Assembly: GCA_963932465.1 (NCBI GenBank)
Contig: OZ010799.1
Coordinates: forward strand, 285,210,083 to 285,274,082
From: Maratus speciosus
Lineage: Eukaryota; Arthropoda; Arachnida; Araneae; Salticidae
DNA: 64,000 nucleotides
Reading direction: 5' to 3'
Shown: positions 44,000-56,400 of the stretch, piece by piece
Numbering within the stretch: position 1 is the stretch's first letter
Layout of the letters: the number at the start of each line of letters is the position of its first letter
The notes under the pieces: model-generated
The model's input: the letters and a program-made list of their open reading frames with translations, nothing else
Told to the model about the DNA's origin: nothing
Database searches by the model: none
Translations under genes and position numbers: made by a program

Positions 44000-44870
44000 C
44001 ATTAGTTTTTGGTGTAAATCGCCCTGCAGGTGGCGCTGCTATGTAGCATTTTGCAGGATTTCCGCAAAAGCTCTATCTCAAGAACTAATGCACGGATTTT
44101 TATAAAACTTCAGATTCCGTTAATCCTTGATATGAATTAGTGCTGGTAAAGTTTTGGTGCAAATCGCCCACGCTGCTATGCTGCATTATGCAGCATTTAC
44201 ACGATTTTCGTAATAGCTCAATCTAAAGAAATAATGCACGGATTTTCATCAAACTTCAGATTTAGTGCTTGACATGAATTGACGTTTTGTCCCTTGTGGC
44301 GTAAATCGCTCAACAGGTGGCGCTGCTATGCTGCGTTTTTTGAGATTTCCGCAATAGCTCTATCTGAAGAACTAATGCTTGGGTTTTCAACAAGCTTCAG
44401 ATTTAGGTATACTGGATATGAATTAGTGCTGTTTATGTTTTGGTGTAAATCGCTCAATAGGTGGCGCTGGTATGCAGCATTTTTCACGATTTCCACAATA
44501 GCTCAATTTCCAGAACTAATGCACGGATTTTCATCAAACTTCAGATTCTGTTAGTCCTTGACATGAATTGATGTTTTGTACCTTTTCGTGTAAATCGCTC
44601 AACATGTGGCGCTGCTGTGCTGCATTTTTGTGATTTCCACAATAGCTCTAGCTCCAGAACTAATGCACCGATTTTCATCAAACTTCAGATTCCGGTATAC
44701 CTTAATATGAATTAGTGCTGTTTGTGTTTTGGTGCAAATCGCTCAACAGGTGACGCTGCTATGCTGCATTTTTCAGAATTTCCCCTACAGCTCTATCTCA
44801 ATAAGTAATGCACGAACTTTCATCAAACTTCAAATTCAGGTATACTTTGATACGAATTGGTTCTAAATTG
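44000..44870 (+). repeat. 145-bp satellite, about six units
   Basis: The landmark aggtggcgctgctatgctgc and the following agaactaatgcacggatttt, catcaaacttcagatt recur every 144-145 bp (about 44028, 44163, 44315, 44459, 44604, 44748). Units differ by 10-20 per cent by eye. Confidence 0.85.
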
Positions 44871-45507
44871 ATGTAATTTCTTTTACTATTTAAATGATTT
44901 AATTGACGTGATTTATTTAGAAGAAAGTTTTGTGATGACCACAACATACTAGTTTAACTTTGAAATTTGCCATTTACAAAAAAAGTCTAACATGATGGTT
45001 AAATATGAAGGTAATTTTTACATTCAGTGCTAAAAAGCACATACAAATCAGTCGTAAAAGTTAAAAAATACAACCATCGACTCTATTTTATAGCATTAGC
45101 TATTTTTTCAATTTTGAAATTTAGTATTTTGAAATTTACTAGTTGCGAAAAATTCTGACATGATGGTTAAAAATGAAGGTAATTTTCGGATTCAGTGCTA
45201 AAAAATACATAAAAATTATAATTTTAAAAATACATAATTTTAAAAATAAAAAAACACAACCATCGCAGTCTTGTGTTATCTAATCTAAAACTTTTTAGAA
45301 AACTTGTTGGCAGTAATCTATCCGAAATTTTTTGTGTTACCCTGTAAAATAAGTACATAATGGTAAGCACTGAAAATCATAATAATATTACAGTGTCATC
45401 TGATTTACGTCAATATGTAAAATTTAACCTCGATCGCATATTTTAAAGTGAGTTGAATTTCGAGTACAAATTTTGAACTGGAAAGACATACATACGATCG
45501 TTTCAAG

Positions 45508-45740
45508 TTAACCCGTTACCCGCTGGTGTTGCGTTCACGCAACGGTCAAAATAATTGCTCATGCTTACATTAATTACTTTGTCACCACTATTTTACAATT
45601 AAAAAAATTGCCTTATTTATTGGCAGAAATTTTGATATTTTAATAAAGCGGAAATTACCTTTCTGAATTTGTGGTGACAAGCGACTTTCAAGAAGAAATT
45701 TGAAAATTCCTACTTATAGTTTTGGCGGTTAATAGGTTAA
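45508..45740. mobile_element. TTAA-bounded MITE
   Basis: TTAA at 45508-45511 and 45737-45740. Left end cccgttacccgctggtg, right end inverted cctattaaccgcc. An internal hairpin gttgcgttcacgcaac lies near the left end. It is inserted in the right arm of the fold-back element, the deepest level of nesting seen. Confidence 0.6.
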
Positions 45741-46599
45741 ATAAAAGCTTATAAAAATAGCATAGTTTTTGTTAAAAAAATCATGAAAAGAAACAGCTTC
45801 AAATCCTTACAAAAATCTGTCGTAATACGATTTGTTTCAAAGCGCAGCTACACATGAAATAAATCCTTCAAATACTTTAAGCACTTTGTTTACGACCCCT
45901 AGAAGCATGGCTAAACTCATGTGTATTCGGATGCAGAAAAGTGGCATAAGTCTTGCATTTCAAAGTTTCGTATAACTTCATGAATTTTAGTGTTAGATGA
46001 ATGGGACTTTTTTTGTCTTTCTTTTAAGAGAACAGGAAATTTTTACTAAATATCTCTTATAGGGCGGAGGACCGTATAAAAAATTAAATTTCGTAACTTT
46101 TTTAGAAATATTTTTATTGATCCAAACAACTTTCAGAATAATTTTTTACCTTATTTAAAAACTTTTTGTAATTGGAACTATAGGTCTATGACTAACGGTT
46201 TAGGACTTAGCCACTGAACATCGTTGAGAGTAAAGACACACTATATAAAATAATAATATAAATGGACGGTCATTTGACGACATATTTTCAAGAGAAACCA
46301 ATGATTACACTGAAAATCGAATAGACCTTGCACCGCCCTTAAATTTCCAAGAGGAATTATGCTTTATACCATAAACCATAAAGTTAGAAATAACTGCAAA
46401 TTAATTGCGCACGCTGATCAATGAAATGAACTCTTAAAAACAAAATCATCTGTCCAAAACATTACAAAATTAAAGCGACTGGATGCCTAAGAAAATGGAT
46501 GGGTACATAAGAAAATAAATTAGTAAAAAATATTATGGATTGCATGTGGTTCTCTTTATCTCGGAAGTGTTTTTTCCCCTTGGAATCCTTTATTTTTCA

Positions 46600-46776
46600 A
46601 AATCGTTCTTTTTTTCTCGGAATCGTTCCTTTTTTCTCGGAATCGTTCCTTTTTCTCGGATTCGTTCCTTTTTTTCGGAACGATTCCGAAAGGAACGACT
46701 CCAATGAACTCGTTCCTTTCGGTGAACGATTCCGGCTGGAACGATTCCTTAAAAGGAACGAGGTTGCCCATCTCTA
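46600..46776. repeat. GGAACGATTCC array, right subterminal
   Basis: ttttctcggaatcgttcctt repeats, then turns into the inverted form around 46680. It belongs to the right end of the 38819-46776 element and mirrors the array at its left end. Confidence 0.85.
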
Positions 46777-46784
46777 ATACCTAC

Positions 46785-49673
46785 AGTAAATCCTGGTTTT
46801 TTCAGCTCCTAAAACAATGTGACTCATATTACTATGACATTGAAGTGCCCCAATTGTAATAATTTGTAATGCTACAACAACAGTAAAATCTCGAAAAATG
46901 AAATCCGTCTATAATGGAATCGTGTTTTAAATGAAAAAAACTACATGGTTCCAACAGAAAGAATACCAACAGTTATACCTCCTAAGACGGAAACCTGTAT
47001 AAAGCGGAATTATTTCCGCTTCCTTTCGATTTTTTACCCAGGTTTTAATGAATAAATATTTGACAAAGCTGGTTATATATTTCAATATTACGTATTTTAT
47101 TGTTACATATTTTAAATTTTAAAATAAGTCCGCTACTAGAAACTTTCGTAAATTTCTCTTTGTAAATTTACTTTACAGAGGAAGGCGGGGGGGGGGGGGG
47201 GGGCAAAATCGATGTTTTCCCGGGGTGAAAATATAGCTAGTTACGGCCCTGGAAAAGTGCACAAAGTAAAATGTTTTAGTAAAACCTATTAAAAGAAAAA
47301 AAGAGTATAGCATTTGCAGTGGTGCAGTATAAAATCTCTCATAGGGCGCCATGGCTAATAAAGACGCCCCTGCCTTTATCCCCCAAAATGATTTTTCTCT
47401 TCTTTTTTGCCATTCCTAGGCGTTTTGCCATCCTAGGCGGAAATTGTAAAATGCCTCTCTGTTCCTTTTGGTGCAATTATTTTTTGCATTACTCTTGGTG
47501 CATTATTTTTTGCATTACTTTGGGGGCAATTGTTTTTTGCGACCAACCAAATCCATTCTTAGAGAAAGGAGGCGAGCTTGGGCGACATCCTGTGATAAAA
47601 AAAAAAACCTCACACAGGGCGCCATCAGCCGTCCCTGCTTTTACCTTTCTCGTCCTTTTGCCATTTCTAGGTAGGTGACAACTGAAAAATGTCGCCCATA
47701 CCTTTTACTAAAATTACTTTTTTTTTACATGCAGACCCGGTCTCAAAGGGCGCGAGGTCGAGTAACTGTTTACGATTAAAAACTAAGGGTTGAAATATAT
47801 GCAAGATAGAATAGTAAACCCTTCTTTAATGTTTTTAAAGAATATAGCCCGGGCCGAAACTAGGGGGGGGGGGGGGGTGCAGAGGGGGCATGTGCCCCAG
47901 GCGCCAGAACAAAGGTGAAGGGGGCGCCAAATGAAGATTTTGTTTGTCGATTCACACAAAAATGTAAATATGTGTGTGAAATGCAAAGAAACTCGCAAGC
48001 TAATGTTAAACCTATGGGAACGTTCTTTTGAAATTTCTCGTTTGGATTTTAATATTTTAAAATTATTTTTTTTTCTTAGGATAGTTTAGATTGATCTTTC
48101 GCGTTGCCATACTTTTAGGTTTTGAAACCGGCACTGGAATTGAAGGTAACTTTATAAAAATAATCTGCAACCAAAATCTAAAAAGTAAATACTAACCGGT
48201 TAGAATTTAACCTCAGCTTTTCTAAGAAAAAAAAATCATTTAAAACTATTAATATGAAAGCGAATAAATTAAAAAAGATCGCTCCCATACATTTAGCATT
48301 AGCGTTCCAGTTTCTTCACGTAGGCTCTTAATGCTCAAGCTAATGTTAATCCTATGGGAGCGTTGTTTACATATTTCTTGCTTTAATTTTAATTATTAAA
48401 TGATTTTTATTTTTTATGAATTTTATTTATTTATTTTGCATAGGGTACCTGAGGTCGATAATATTTATTGTGCGTGAGGAGATGAAGGGAGGGGTGGTCG
48501 CCAAAATCCATGTTTTTCCCTGCCGCAAAAAGGCTAGTTTTAGCTTGAACGTACGAGATATTAAGGTTGTACTTATTGTGCAAATTATTAAAAACCTTCA
48601 TTTGTCACTGTTTTAAAAGAATATTTGATTGTGTATTATACATGGGATTTTCAGATAAATTAATGTGAAATTTATATTCACATATTTTAGGATTGTGATT
48701 TATTGAGATTTTTACAAAAACGATAAATGGCAGTGATTTTCAATTGCTTTTTTTTAAAGATGCAATCAAATTGAAAACTTTTTAGCATGTAGCATTTCAC
48801 TCACTCTCTCTTCCCCAAAAACAAAAACGCTTTAGTTCTCAACCATTAATACGGTGCTGGTCAATCATTGATATTTGGTCAGTAGTTGTAATTTGATCGG
48901 CAGAAGGAAAATTTTCCCCAACTGCAAAGCTGGTGTCCAGTCACCCAAGTAGTTTAATTGCAGTGAGTAACATGGTCACACAAAGAACTTCTTTGACCTC
49001 TGAACTTGTGTTTCCCTCTTGTGCAAAGTGAGATAATAGGAGGTCTCTACCTTCCTAACACCACCCCACACTCCTACACAAACTTGGCTTGGTCTGATCT
49101 GGATATTTGTGGGAATGTGCTCGTAGTTAAATGTTGTTATTACTATTTTTTAAACTGATCAGGAATGAATGAGATACGTAAAAATAAACGCGATAAAAAA
49201 CTGGAATTTTTTATAAAAAGCTCAATAACAAGTGATGTCACGAAGCACGCCAAGATTCTAAATTCATTCAAGTCTGGCTTCAAAAAGACAAAAATGGAAT
49301 AGAAGGTAAGAACATACAGAAGTGTTTGTTTTATTAAATTAATAACGTTTTCAGAAAAAACAAAAATCTCCACTCAAAAATGTGATTATTTTTTACACTT
49401 TCATAAACTCATTTCTATTCCTATTTGCCTGAAAATTACAGATGTTAGCATTCAGGTGCTTAGGAATCGAGTAGCGTTCCCCCTTTTCTTAACGCTTTTC
49501 CTAATTCGAAGCAGCTTGATTTAAAGCGGATTACTAAATGGATCCGTCTTGTAATTGTCAGCCTTTGAATTTGGAAATCAAAAGTCCAACTTTGATGCTA
49601 TTTTATAAAAAATAATCGGAGTTTTTTAGAAAAAAAAAACCCTTTATTCTACTTCATAAAAGCATCTCAATTG
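46785..49673. other. Non-coding part of the 15.8-kb composite
   Basis: Holds a pogo-like start cagtaaaatctcgaaaaatg at about 46882 without a partner, a G17 run at 47187-47203, a hAT-like right end gttacggccctg near 47240, and repeats of the G-run plus ggcatgtgcccc, gcgcc unit near 47863. A ggtggtcgccaaaatccatg stretch near 48495 resembles 47200-47235. No gene recognised. Confidence 0.5.
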
Positions 49674-52600
49674 TAGGGCTGCCACTGCCGAATGACACTG
49701 AAAATAGTAGCTTTAGTAGCTTCCAACGTAAAAAAAATAGTAGCATTTGTTCGAAAATAGTAGCCAAAATACTCGCATATAGTTGTTTAAAAAAGGGAAG
49801 AAAAAATGTATCCATAACATTGAAAGGACTTTATGAATGTCCACATCTTATTTCACAGTTTATGCTTCTGCTCAAATCACTGAATAAAGAATAGAGTGAT
49901 TTCATCAAATGAGAAAGTTATCCAGAAAATAAGGCCCTAATGTTTCAGTTACGAAGTAACTTGGATCTTCCACAATAAAAATTATGTACAACACCAGGAA
50001 ACATAGCAGTAAAAATTTCTTGCAGATCATCCCCGGTACTACTTTCCATCGCCTTTCATTTCAAGAGTTTCTTGGAGAGAAGGAAGAAAGTTTTATTTGA
50101 GGGACAGGGTTAGAAATAACGTCTCGGATATCGCAAACCCCACTCAAAAAAGGAAAATTCTGCATAATAAAAATATTTGTTTGGATGGAATCTTCCAAAT
50201 TTATTTCTTGCACAGGCATATGATTCGTACACGATTTACTTTTTTTAATTTCGTGAAAGCCACGATTTTCTTTTCTTCGAGAATTCCACAAAATCAATTC
50301 ATCAAACAGTCGCGAATTTTGCCATTCGGTAACGAAAAAAAAAAAAAAAAAAGAACGCAGATATCAACATTTGGCCTAAGAAAGTTTAAAAAAAGAAGTT
50401 TTCCAAAAAAAACTTGTAAATTTCGCCTAAAGATAACGGAAAGAAAATCGAAAATTTTGCCAAGCTGTCACGAACAGAAAAAAAATTACACCCCCGAATT
50501 TGGTCAAATATTCGCGCAAAAAATCGAGCAAAAAATCAAGAACTTCCTCAGTCAGTAGCCAAAAGAAAAGATCGTTTAAAAGAATCGCGAATTTCGTCAA
50601 AAATCCCTGAAACAAATATCGAATATCATTTTCGTCAACCGGTCGTAGAAAAAATCACGAAATTTGGCAAAGGATCATGTAAAGAAAATCGTGAATTCCA
50701 CGAAACGATTGGCGGGAAAAAATGCGAATTTTGATAATTCGTCGGGAAAAAAATCGCGAATCTCCTTAAAGGCCCGTGGAAAAATACCTTGAATTTTACC
50801 AAAGGTTGTGGAAACAAATGGCGATTTTCGTTATTCAGTCACGGATGAATCCTAGCAAATTTCGTCAAAAGAATATACAAAATATTACGAATTTCGTCAA
50901 ATGATGAAGAGAAAAAAATTGCAAATTTCGCCAAATGGTCACGGACAAAAAGACGGCAGGTGTGATTCTGAATAAAATGGAAAAAAACTGAAATTCACAG
51001 CAAATTTTCTAAAAAGTTACAGCAGAAGGAGGGAAAGGGGTGAAAATCGCCTCCCGGCGCCAGTTATGCGTTTTTTCCTCAATCCTTTGACGAAATAAGT
51101 ATTTTCCCGCGATCCTTTTATGAAATTTGCGATCCCTTAGTGAAATTTGTGTTTTTTCGATATCCCTAGACGAAGTTTGAGTTTTTTGCGATCCCTCGAA
51201 GAAATTCACGTTTTTTCGCGATCCCTTGAAGAAATTCGCGATTCGTTGGTGAAATTCGATTTTCTCTGCAATCCTTTGAAGAAATTGGCGATTTTTTTGT
51301 GTGAACGATTGTCGAAATTGATGTTTTCGGCGACCATTTGCCGAAAGTCGCGATATTTTATATGCCCGAATTTTTAAAATTTTCGAAACCGGATGCCTTA
51401 AATTTTCGGAAAATTAAGAAGAGAATCACCTTTGAAAAGACACGAATTTGGTCAAATAATCGCATAAATAATCGTGAATTTAATCAAATGATTGCACAAA
51501 AAATCAAGAATTTCGTAAGTCGGTTTTTAAAAGAAAATCACAAATTTCAACAAACTATCATGGAAAAGAATCGAGAATTTCGTCAAATAATATCTGAAAC
51601 AAAGAGCGAATATCATCAATCGATCACGGAAAAAATATATATTGTGAATTTCGACAGTGATGGCGGAAATAAAATTTCGCCAATCTGTCGCAGAAAGATT
51701 CGCGAATTTTGGCAAAGGATCGCGGGAAAAAATCGTGAGTTCCGTGAAACGATCGCCGGAAACAAAACGCGAAATTTGGAAAAAGAGCACGGAAAAAAAA
51801 ATTGTGAGTACCGCGAGATGATCGCCCCCCAAAAATCGAGAAATTTGCAATAGGTCATAGGGAAAATTGTGAAATCTCCATCAACAATCGTAGCAAAAGA
51901 TTGCGAAAAGAAATAACTATTTTCGTCAATCGATTGGGGGAAAAATCGCAAATTTTGCAATTCGTCTCGGAGAAAATCACGAATCTCCTCAAACAACTGT
52001 AAAAATATCTTGAATTTCACCTAAGGTCGCGAAAACAAATGGCGATTTTCGTCATTCGGTCACGAAAAATCATCGCAAATTTCGTCACAAAAAATGGACA
52101 AAAATTGCGAATTTCGTTTAACGATCACAAGAAAAAAATCGCAAATTTCGTCAAATGGTCGCGGAACAAAACAATGCAAATTGGTATAAAAAAAGGAATT
52201 TAACCAAATGATCGCGCAAAAAAATCACGAATTTTATAAATCGGTCGTGAAAAGAAAATCACGAATTTGACAAACGATCTGGAAAGAATCCGAAATTTCG
52301 TCAAAAGATCTCTGAAACAAATAGCAACTACCATCAATCGGTCGCAGAAATATACATCGCGAATTTGGACAAGTGGTGGAGGAAAAAAAATCAATTTCGT
52401 CAATCTGTAGTAGAAAAATCTGCAAAATTTGGCAAAGGATCGCGGAAAAAATCTCAAAATCTCTGTCAACTATAAAAGATCTCGGAAATAAATAGGTATT
52501 TTCGTCAATGGTTTGGGGTTGGGAAATCCCGAATTTTGGAATTCCGTCGCGGAAAAATCGCGAACCTCCTCTAATAACCGTTGAAAGCGCGTTTGGGAAG

Positions 52601-52787
52601 ATGACTTTACAGGCGCTTTGAAGAAGAAGACCGAATATTTTCAGTAAAAATAGTTGCTGAAATCCGAAAAAAAGTCGCCTACTGCTTTCTTGAAATAGTC
52701 GCTTTTTAACAGTTTTCGGCCTAAAATAGTCGCCATAGCCGCCGGATGCTGAAAAATAGTCACTTTTAGTAGCAAGTGGCAGCCCTG
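49674..52787. mobile_element. 3.1-kb hAT-like element filled with minisatellite
   Basis: Left end tagggctgccactgcc, right end the inverse of cagggctgccacttgc. Both ends have subterminal repeats of aaaatagtagc / aaaatagtcgc. A 6-bp direct repeat caattg flanks it (49668-49673 and 52788-52793). The duplication is shorter than the 8 bp expected for hAT, so the class is likely but not sure. The interior is almost wholly the 35-bp minisatellite. No transposase. Confidence 0.7.
50290..52570. repeat. ~35-bp minisatellite, about 2.3 kb, with inverted middle
   Basis: Units like aaaaatcgcgaatttcgtca aatgatcgcgg run from about 50290 to 50990 and 51430 to 52570. Between 51050 and 51330 the units are in the opposite orientation. 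The same family forms the array at 13842-14300. Open frames through it are by-products of the repeat. Confidence 0.85.
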
Positions 52788-53464
52788 CAATTGCATGTTA
52801 AGGAAATCGGAATGTTTGAAGAAATTGAGTCGGGCTGGACGAGGCCTGATTTAATTGATTTTTTATGGCCGGCTTGTTTCACTGATTTTTTACGAACCGG
52901 GCTTGGCCGTAACTGTGAAAATATAAACGGGCGATCTCGGTGGAACTATAATTTTCACGCCGGCCTGAAAACTGCTGCCCGTGCAGACTTCTAGTGCTCT
53001 CCTCAGGGCCGTGCACAGAGAGGGCTAAAGGAGCGGTCGCCCCGGGCGCAAAATTTATGCTGCGAACCACGGTTTTATTTGTTATTTATTCAGTTTTTGG
53101 TCGCCGATCATTTTCCGGGGAATTTCTTTTTTCTTTCTTGATCATTTTTTTTCCTGTCGCAAACATCATGAACTTTCTAACAAATAAGTGCAATTTTCTC
53201 TTATGTTATTTAGTTGTTCTAAATTTCTAAATTAAAATGAACATTTAAAGTTTGAAAATAAACGCGAAAAATTTATTCATATTATAAATATTATAGCATT
53301 TATTTATGTTTCTCCACTTTATCAATTTTATTACACCCATTACAAAGGAATATATTTCTTTTTTTTGGGGGGGGGGGCGCAAAATTTGAAATTCGCTAAG
53401 GTGCACTTCTCACGGCCTACGTGCCCCCCAAAATTTCTGGTCACGCTACGCCTATGTTTATTAC

Positions 53465-56400
53465 AATATAAATACTTTTCATAAACATAATTAAAGTAAC
53501 TTCCGCCGGGGGGGGGGGGGGGCAGTCACTCCTTTTCGACGAAAACTTCTTAATTATATTTTCTGTTAGTGTTTAATAATTTTAAATCACTCAGAATAAT
53601 AAGATTTAATTTTTCTTTTTAAATCCCCAGAGAAAAAAAAGAAAAGTTTATTATTTTTTTTTAATTTAGGGAGAGGCAATTTACTTTTCCCCCCAAAGGT
53701 TCCATTTTGGGAGAAGTTACAGTTGGGGGGGGGGGGGTAGTTCTCCTCTAAGGAATCTGGTATTTCAAAATATATCTCATCACAAATCAGCCACAAAGGG
53801 GAAAAAAAAAACTTTTCAGAACTTGTTGCACAAAAGCTAAATGTCTATCCAGGGTTGTTTTATTTAAATCAATTGTATTAAAATCAAATAGATTTTTTTC
53901 AGTGGAGAGTTACTTCTCATAAAGAATTCAGAAGTTTGTTTTATGTTTTGTTGCTTAGACCTGCAAATTATAGTTCCCATATGTTATTGACAGAGGTATT
54001 GATTCAATAATATGATCAATATTTGGAGTATTTTTAACAAAATAAATATTTAGACTATTTACCTAACATAGAATTGCAGTTTCTTCTAACATGAAGAAGA
54101 TAAATGAGGAACATTGGAGTCATGACTCCAATGTTTTAACATCTTGATTGTTTTTAGAATTTTTTTAACATTTGTATTTTAGCACCTATTAAGTAAAATA
54201 TATATTGTGAATTTGATATTCATGTTTCTCATTTATTTTATTAAGGTGAATCTGTCGTTCAACTTGAATATAGTTTTTTCTATACGTATTTATTATGAAG
54301 CAGATATCATTGAAATCATGGAAGAAGTGTTTTCACTGTCTTAGATATGAAATTGATAAAATATATCATGGAAATTTAATTTGTTGATATTTGTATAGTG
54401 TATTTTTTATGTCCCCCCCCCTTTTGTGTCTGAATTTACTATTTGCTATCCACTAATATATTTTCATTCCTTATGCCGCTGTAACTTGGGTAATCATATT
54501 TATACATTTATTTACAGGTAATTTACATATTATCTACATTTTTAAGGTTTAAAATTTCCACTTACATTTTTGCAAGATATTAAAATACCTTAATTTTAAA
54601 AGCAAACCCTCCTACCAAAAAAATGGTTTGTGGTACAGTAGTTTCGTTACTATATTTTTATTTACCAGAGTGAAATCTAGTAAGAATCAACTATTATTTT
54701 TACAGAGAGGATTTTGTTGCCAACCAGTGTAATCAAGTATGATTTCCCATTCACAATTAGCCTGTTTCTTCGCAAACAAACTAGGCTCTTTGCAAAAGTC
54801 GAATTTCTCAATTAGCCTATGACATGTATAATAAATATTATTTTGAAATATATCTTTGAGAAAATAGTAATACACCTTATACATTTTGAAATTACAATAT
54901 GTTTTGAATATTTGAACAATAGCAAATTTTGAGTATTCATAAAACATTTAAATGATCTGAATTATTTAAATAATTATTTAAAATCCTCTTAATTTCAATT
55001 TTATATGATATAATATAAAAAAAAAACGTTTAAACAGCCTTAGATAGGATTGGACATTTCGTCTCATTTGCAGCATCCACTCTTGTCCCTACAAACTTGG
55101 GAAATGAAGGGAGGGGGGCAGTGGCAAGGAAGAAAAATAAAAATATTTTCTTGCAGTCAAAATTCAATGAAAATCCATAAATATTTTTTTTTCTTATAAA
55201 TATATAAACAACTTGTAACTATCAATTAAGTTGTGAAAAGTAATTCATTATGAAAATACATTTCATTTCAAAACATGAAAAGCAATAAAGAATTACTTAA
55301 ATATTTTTTAACATGAAAATTAGCAGATAAAAACAAACAAGGCATTTTTTTAATTTTAAAATTATTCAAAAGAATTCAAACTATTTTCAGCTATAGTTGT
55401 TTGAAGAAAAGGGCTAATAAAACGTGGACTCTTGATAATGATTGTAAAAATAAACTAAATATGTGCTAAACTGGGAGCTATTAATCTATGAATTGAAACA
55501 GTTTATAGGAAAAAATTAATTTCTTTTACATGAAAATATTAACTGAAAGTTGGTCTTTCAGCTAATATCTTTTTAAGTATATATTTAGAAGTAAAAAATT
55601 AAAACTTTGTCAATATTTAAATGAATTTTCCATGCTTTATACGTTTACTTTGATTTTAAAAATATTTATAAAATTCAATAAATCATCTTCCAATTAAAAA
55701 TAACAAACATGAAATATCATATGGAAAAATATTGAACATATTTCAATATATTGTTATATGCACATAAAAAAATGGATTAGAATTGTATTATCAATAAATA
55801 TTGAAGTATTTAATTATTAACCGGTATTGTTAAAGTGGAAAATATTTAAAATAATTCAAACGAGTAAAACTTGCCAAAGAAGCAATTCTTTTTCTAAAGC
55901 ATACCTAGATTTAAAAAAGTAGGATACCTAATAATAAAAATACATAACTTAACCCTTTCAGGGGCAAGGTATTTGTATTCATAAAATGTTGAAATAGTTG
56001 AATGACACCAGTATTCACAAGAAAATTTATTTGTAAACAAGTATATTTTCGCATACTTCATTAAAGTGAAATTTTCATTAGGTTGATGCCATCACTGCTT
56101 TACCGCCCTTCAAGGGGTTAAAAACAGCAACAATACTAAAATTGATGTTTTCACTTGCTATAATAAAACATGAATGAGGATTAAAAAAAGGGGGGGGGGG
56201 CGAATCAATAAAACTTTTAATGTAGGGAGACTAACTTCATACATAAAATTTGCTATTTAGCAATAGTTAGAAAAGATTAAAAAAAAAAAAAAAAAAACTT
56301 TCTTATGGTATTCACAACATGTGCTTTGTTTCTTTATTAAACATTGAAAATATTTAACTCATATGAATCAATTCATTTTAATTTAGTTGCTACAAATTTT

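Larger units (their letters stand above)
43272..46243. mobile_element. Long fold-back element with satellite core
   Basis: Inverted arms of at least 250 bp. The left arm from 43272 (gatgtccactctcaacgatg, ctaaaccgttagtcatag, agttccaattacaaaaa, ttaattttttatacg) is matched in reverse order on the minus strand of 46000-46243. Diverged inverted blocks continue inward (a gaatccgaaaatgaccttca type segment near 43985 and its inverse near 45175). The centre is the 145-bp satellite at 44028-44870. A TTAA MITE sits in the right arm. The arms differ in length. No coding capacity. Confidence 0.7.
38819..46776. mobile_element. 8-kb hAT-like insertion with GGAACGATTCC ends
   Basis: Left end tagagatgtgtcatttg and right end the inverse of tagagatgggcaacctcg. 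Perfect 8-bp duplication atacctac (38811-38818 and 46777-46784). Directly inside each end lie arrays of ggaacgattcc units. TAGAGATGGGCAA-type ends with 8-bp duplications are typical of hAT elements. No transposase frame is visible. The interior holds a tRNA-like sequence, a TTAA MITE and a fold-back element. Confidence 0.8.
37700..53456. mobile_element. 15.8-kb hAT-like composite insertion
   Basis: The ends are inverted copies cataggcgtagcgt (37700-37713 and 53443-53456) continuing with poly-G and ggcacgt-type sequence. A perfect 8-bp duplication tttattac flanks it (37692-37699 and 53457-53464). Without the two large elements nested in it (38819-46776 and 49674-52787) about 4.7 kb remain, non-coding. 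Its subterminal unit gggggcacgtgcccc, gcgcc, aaatgaa recurs at about 38040-38110, 38264-38340 and 47863-47940, each next to a long G run. The 8-bp duplication fits hAT. Confidence 0.78.
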
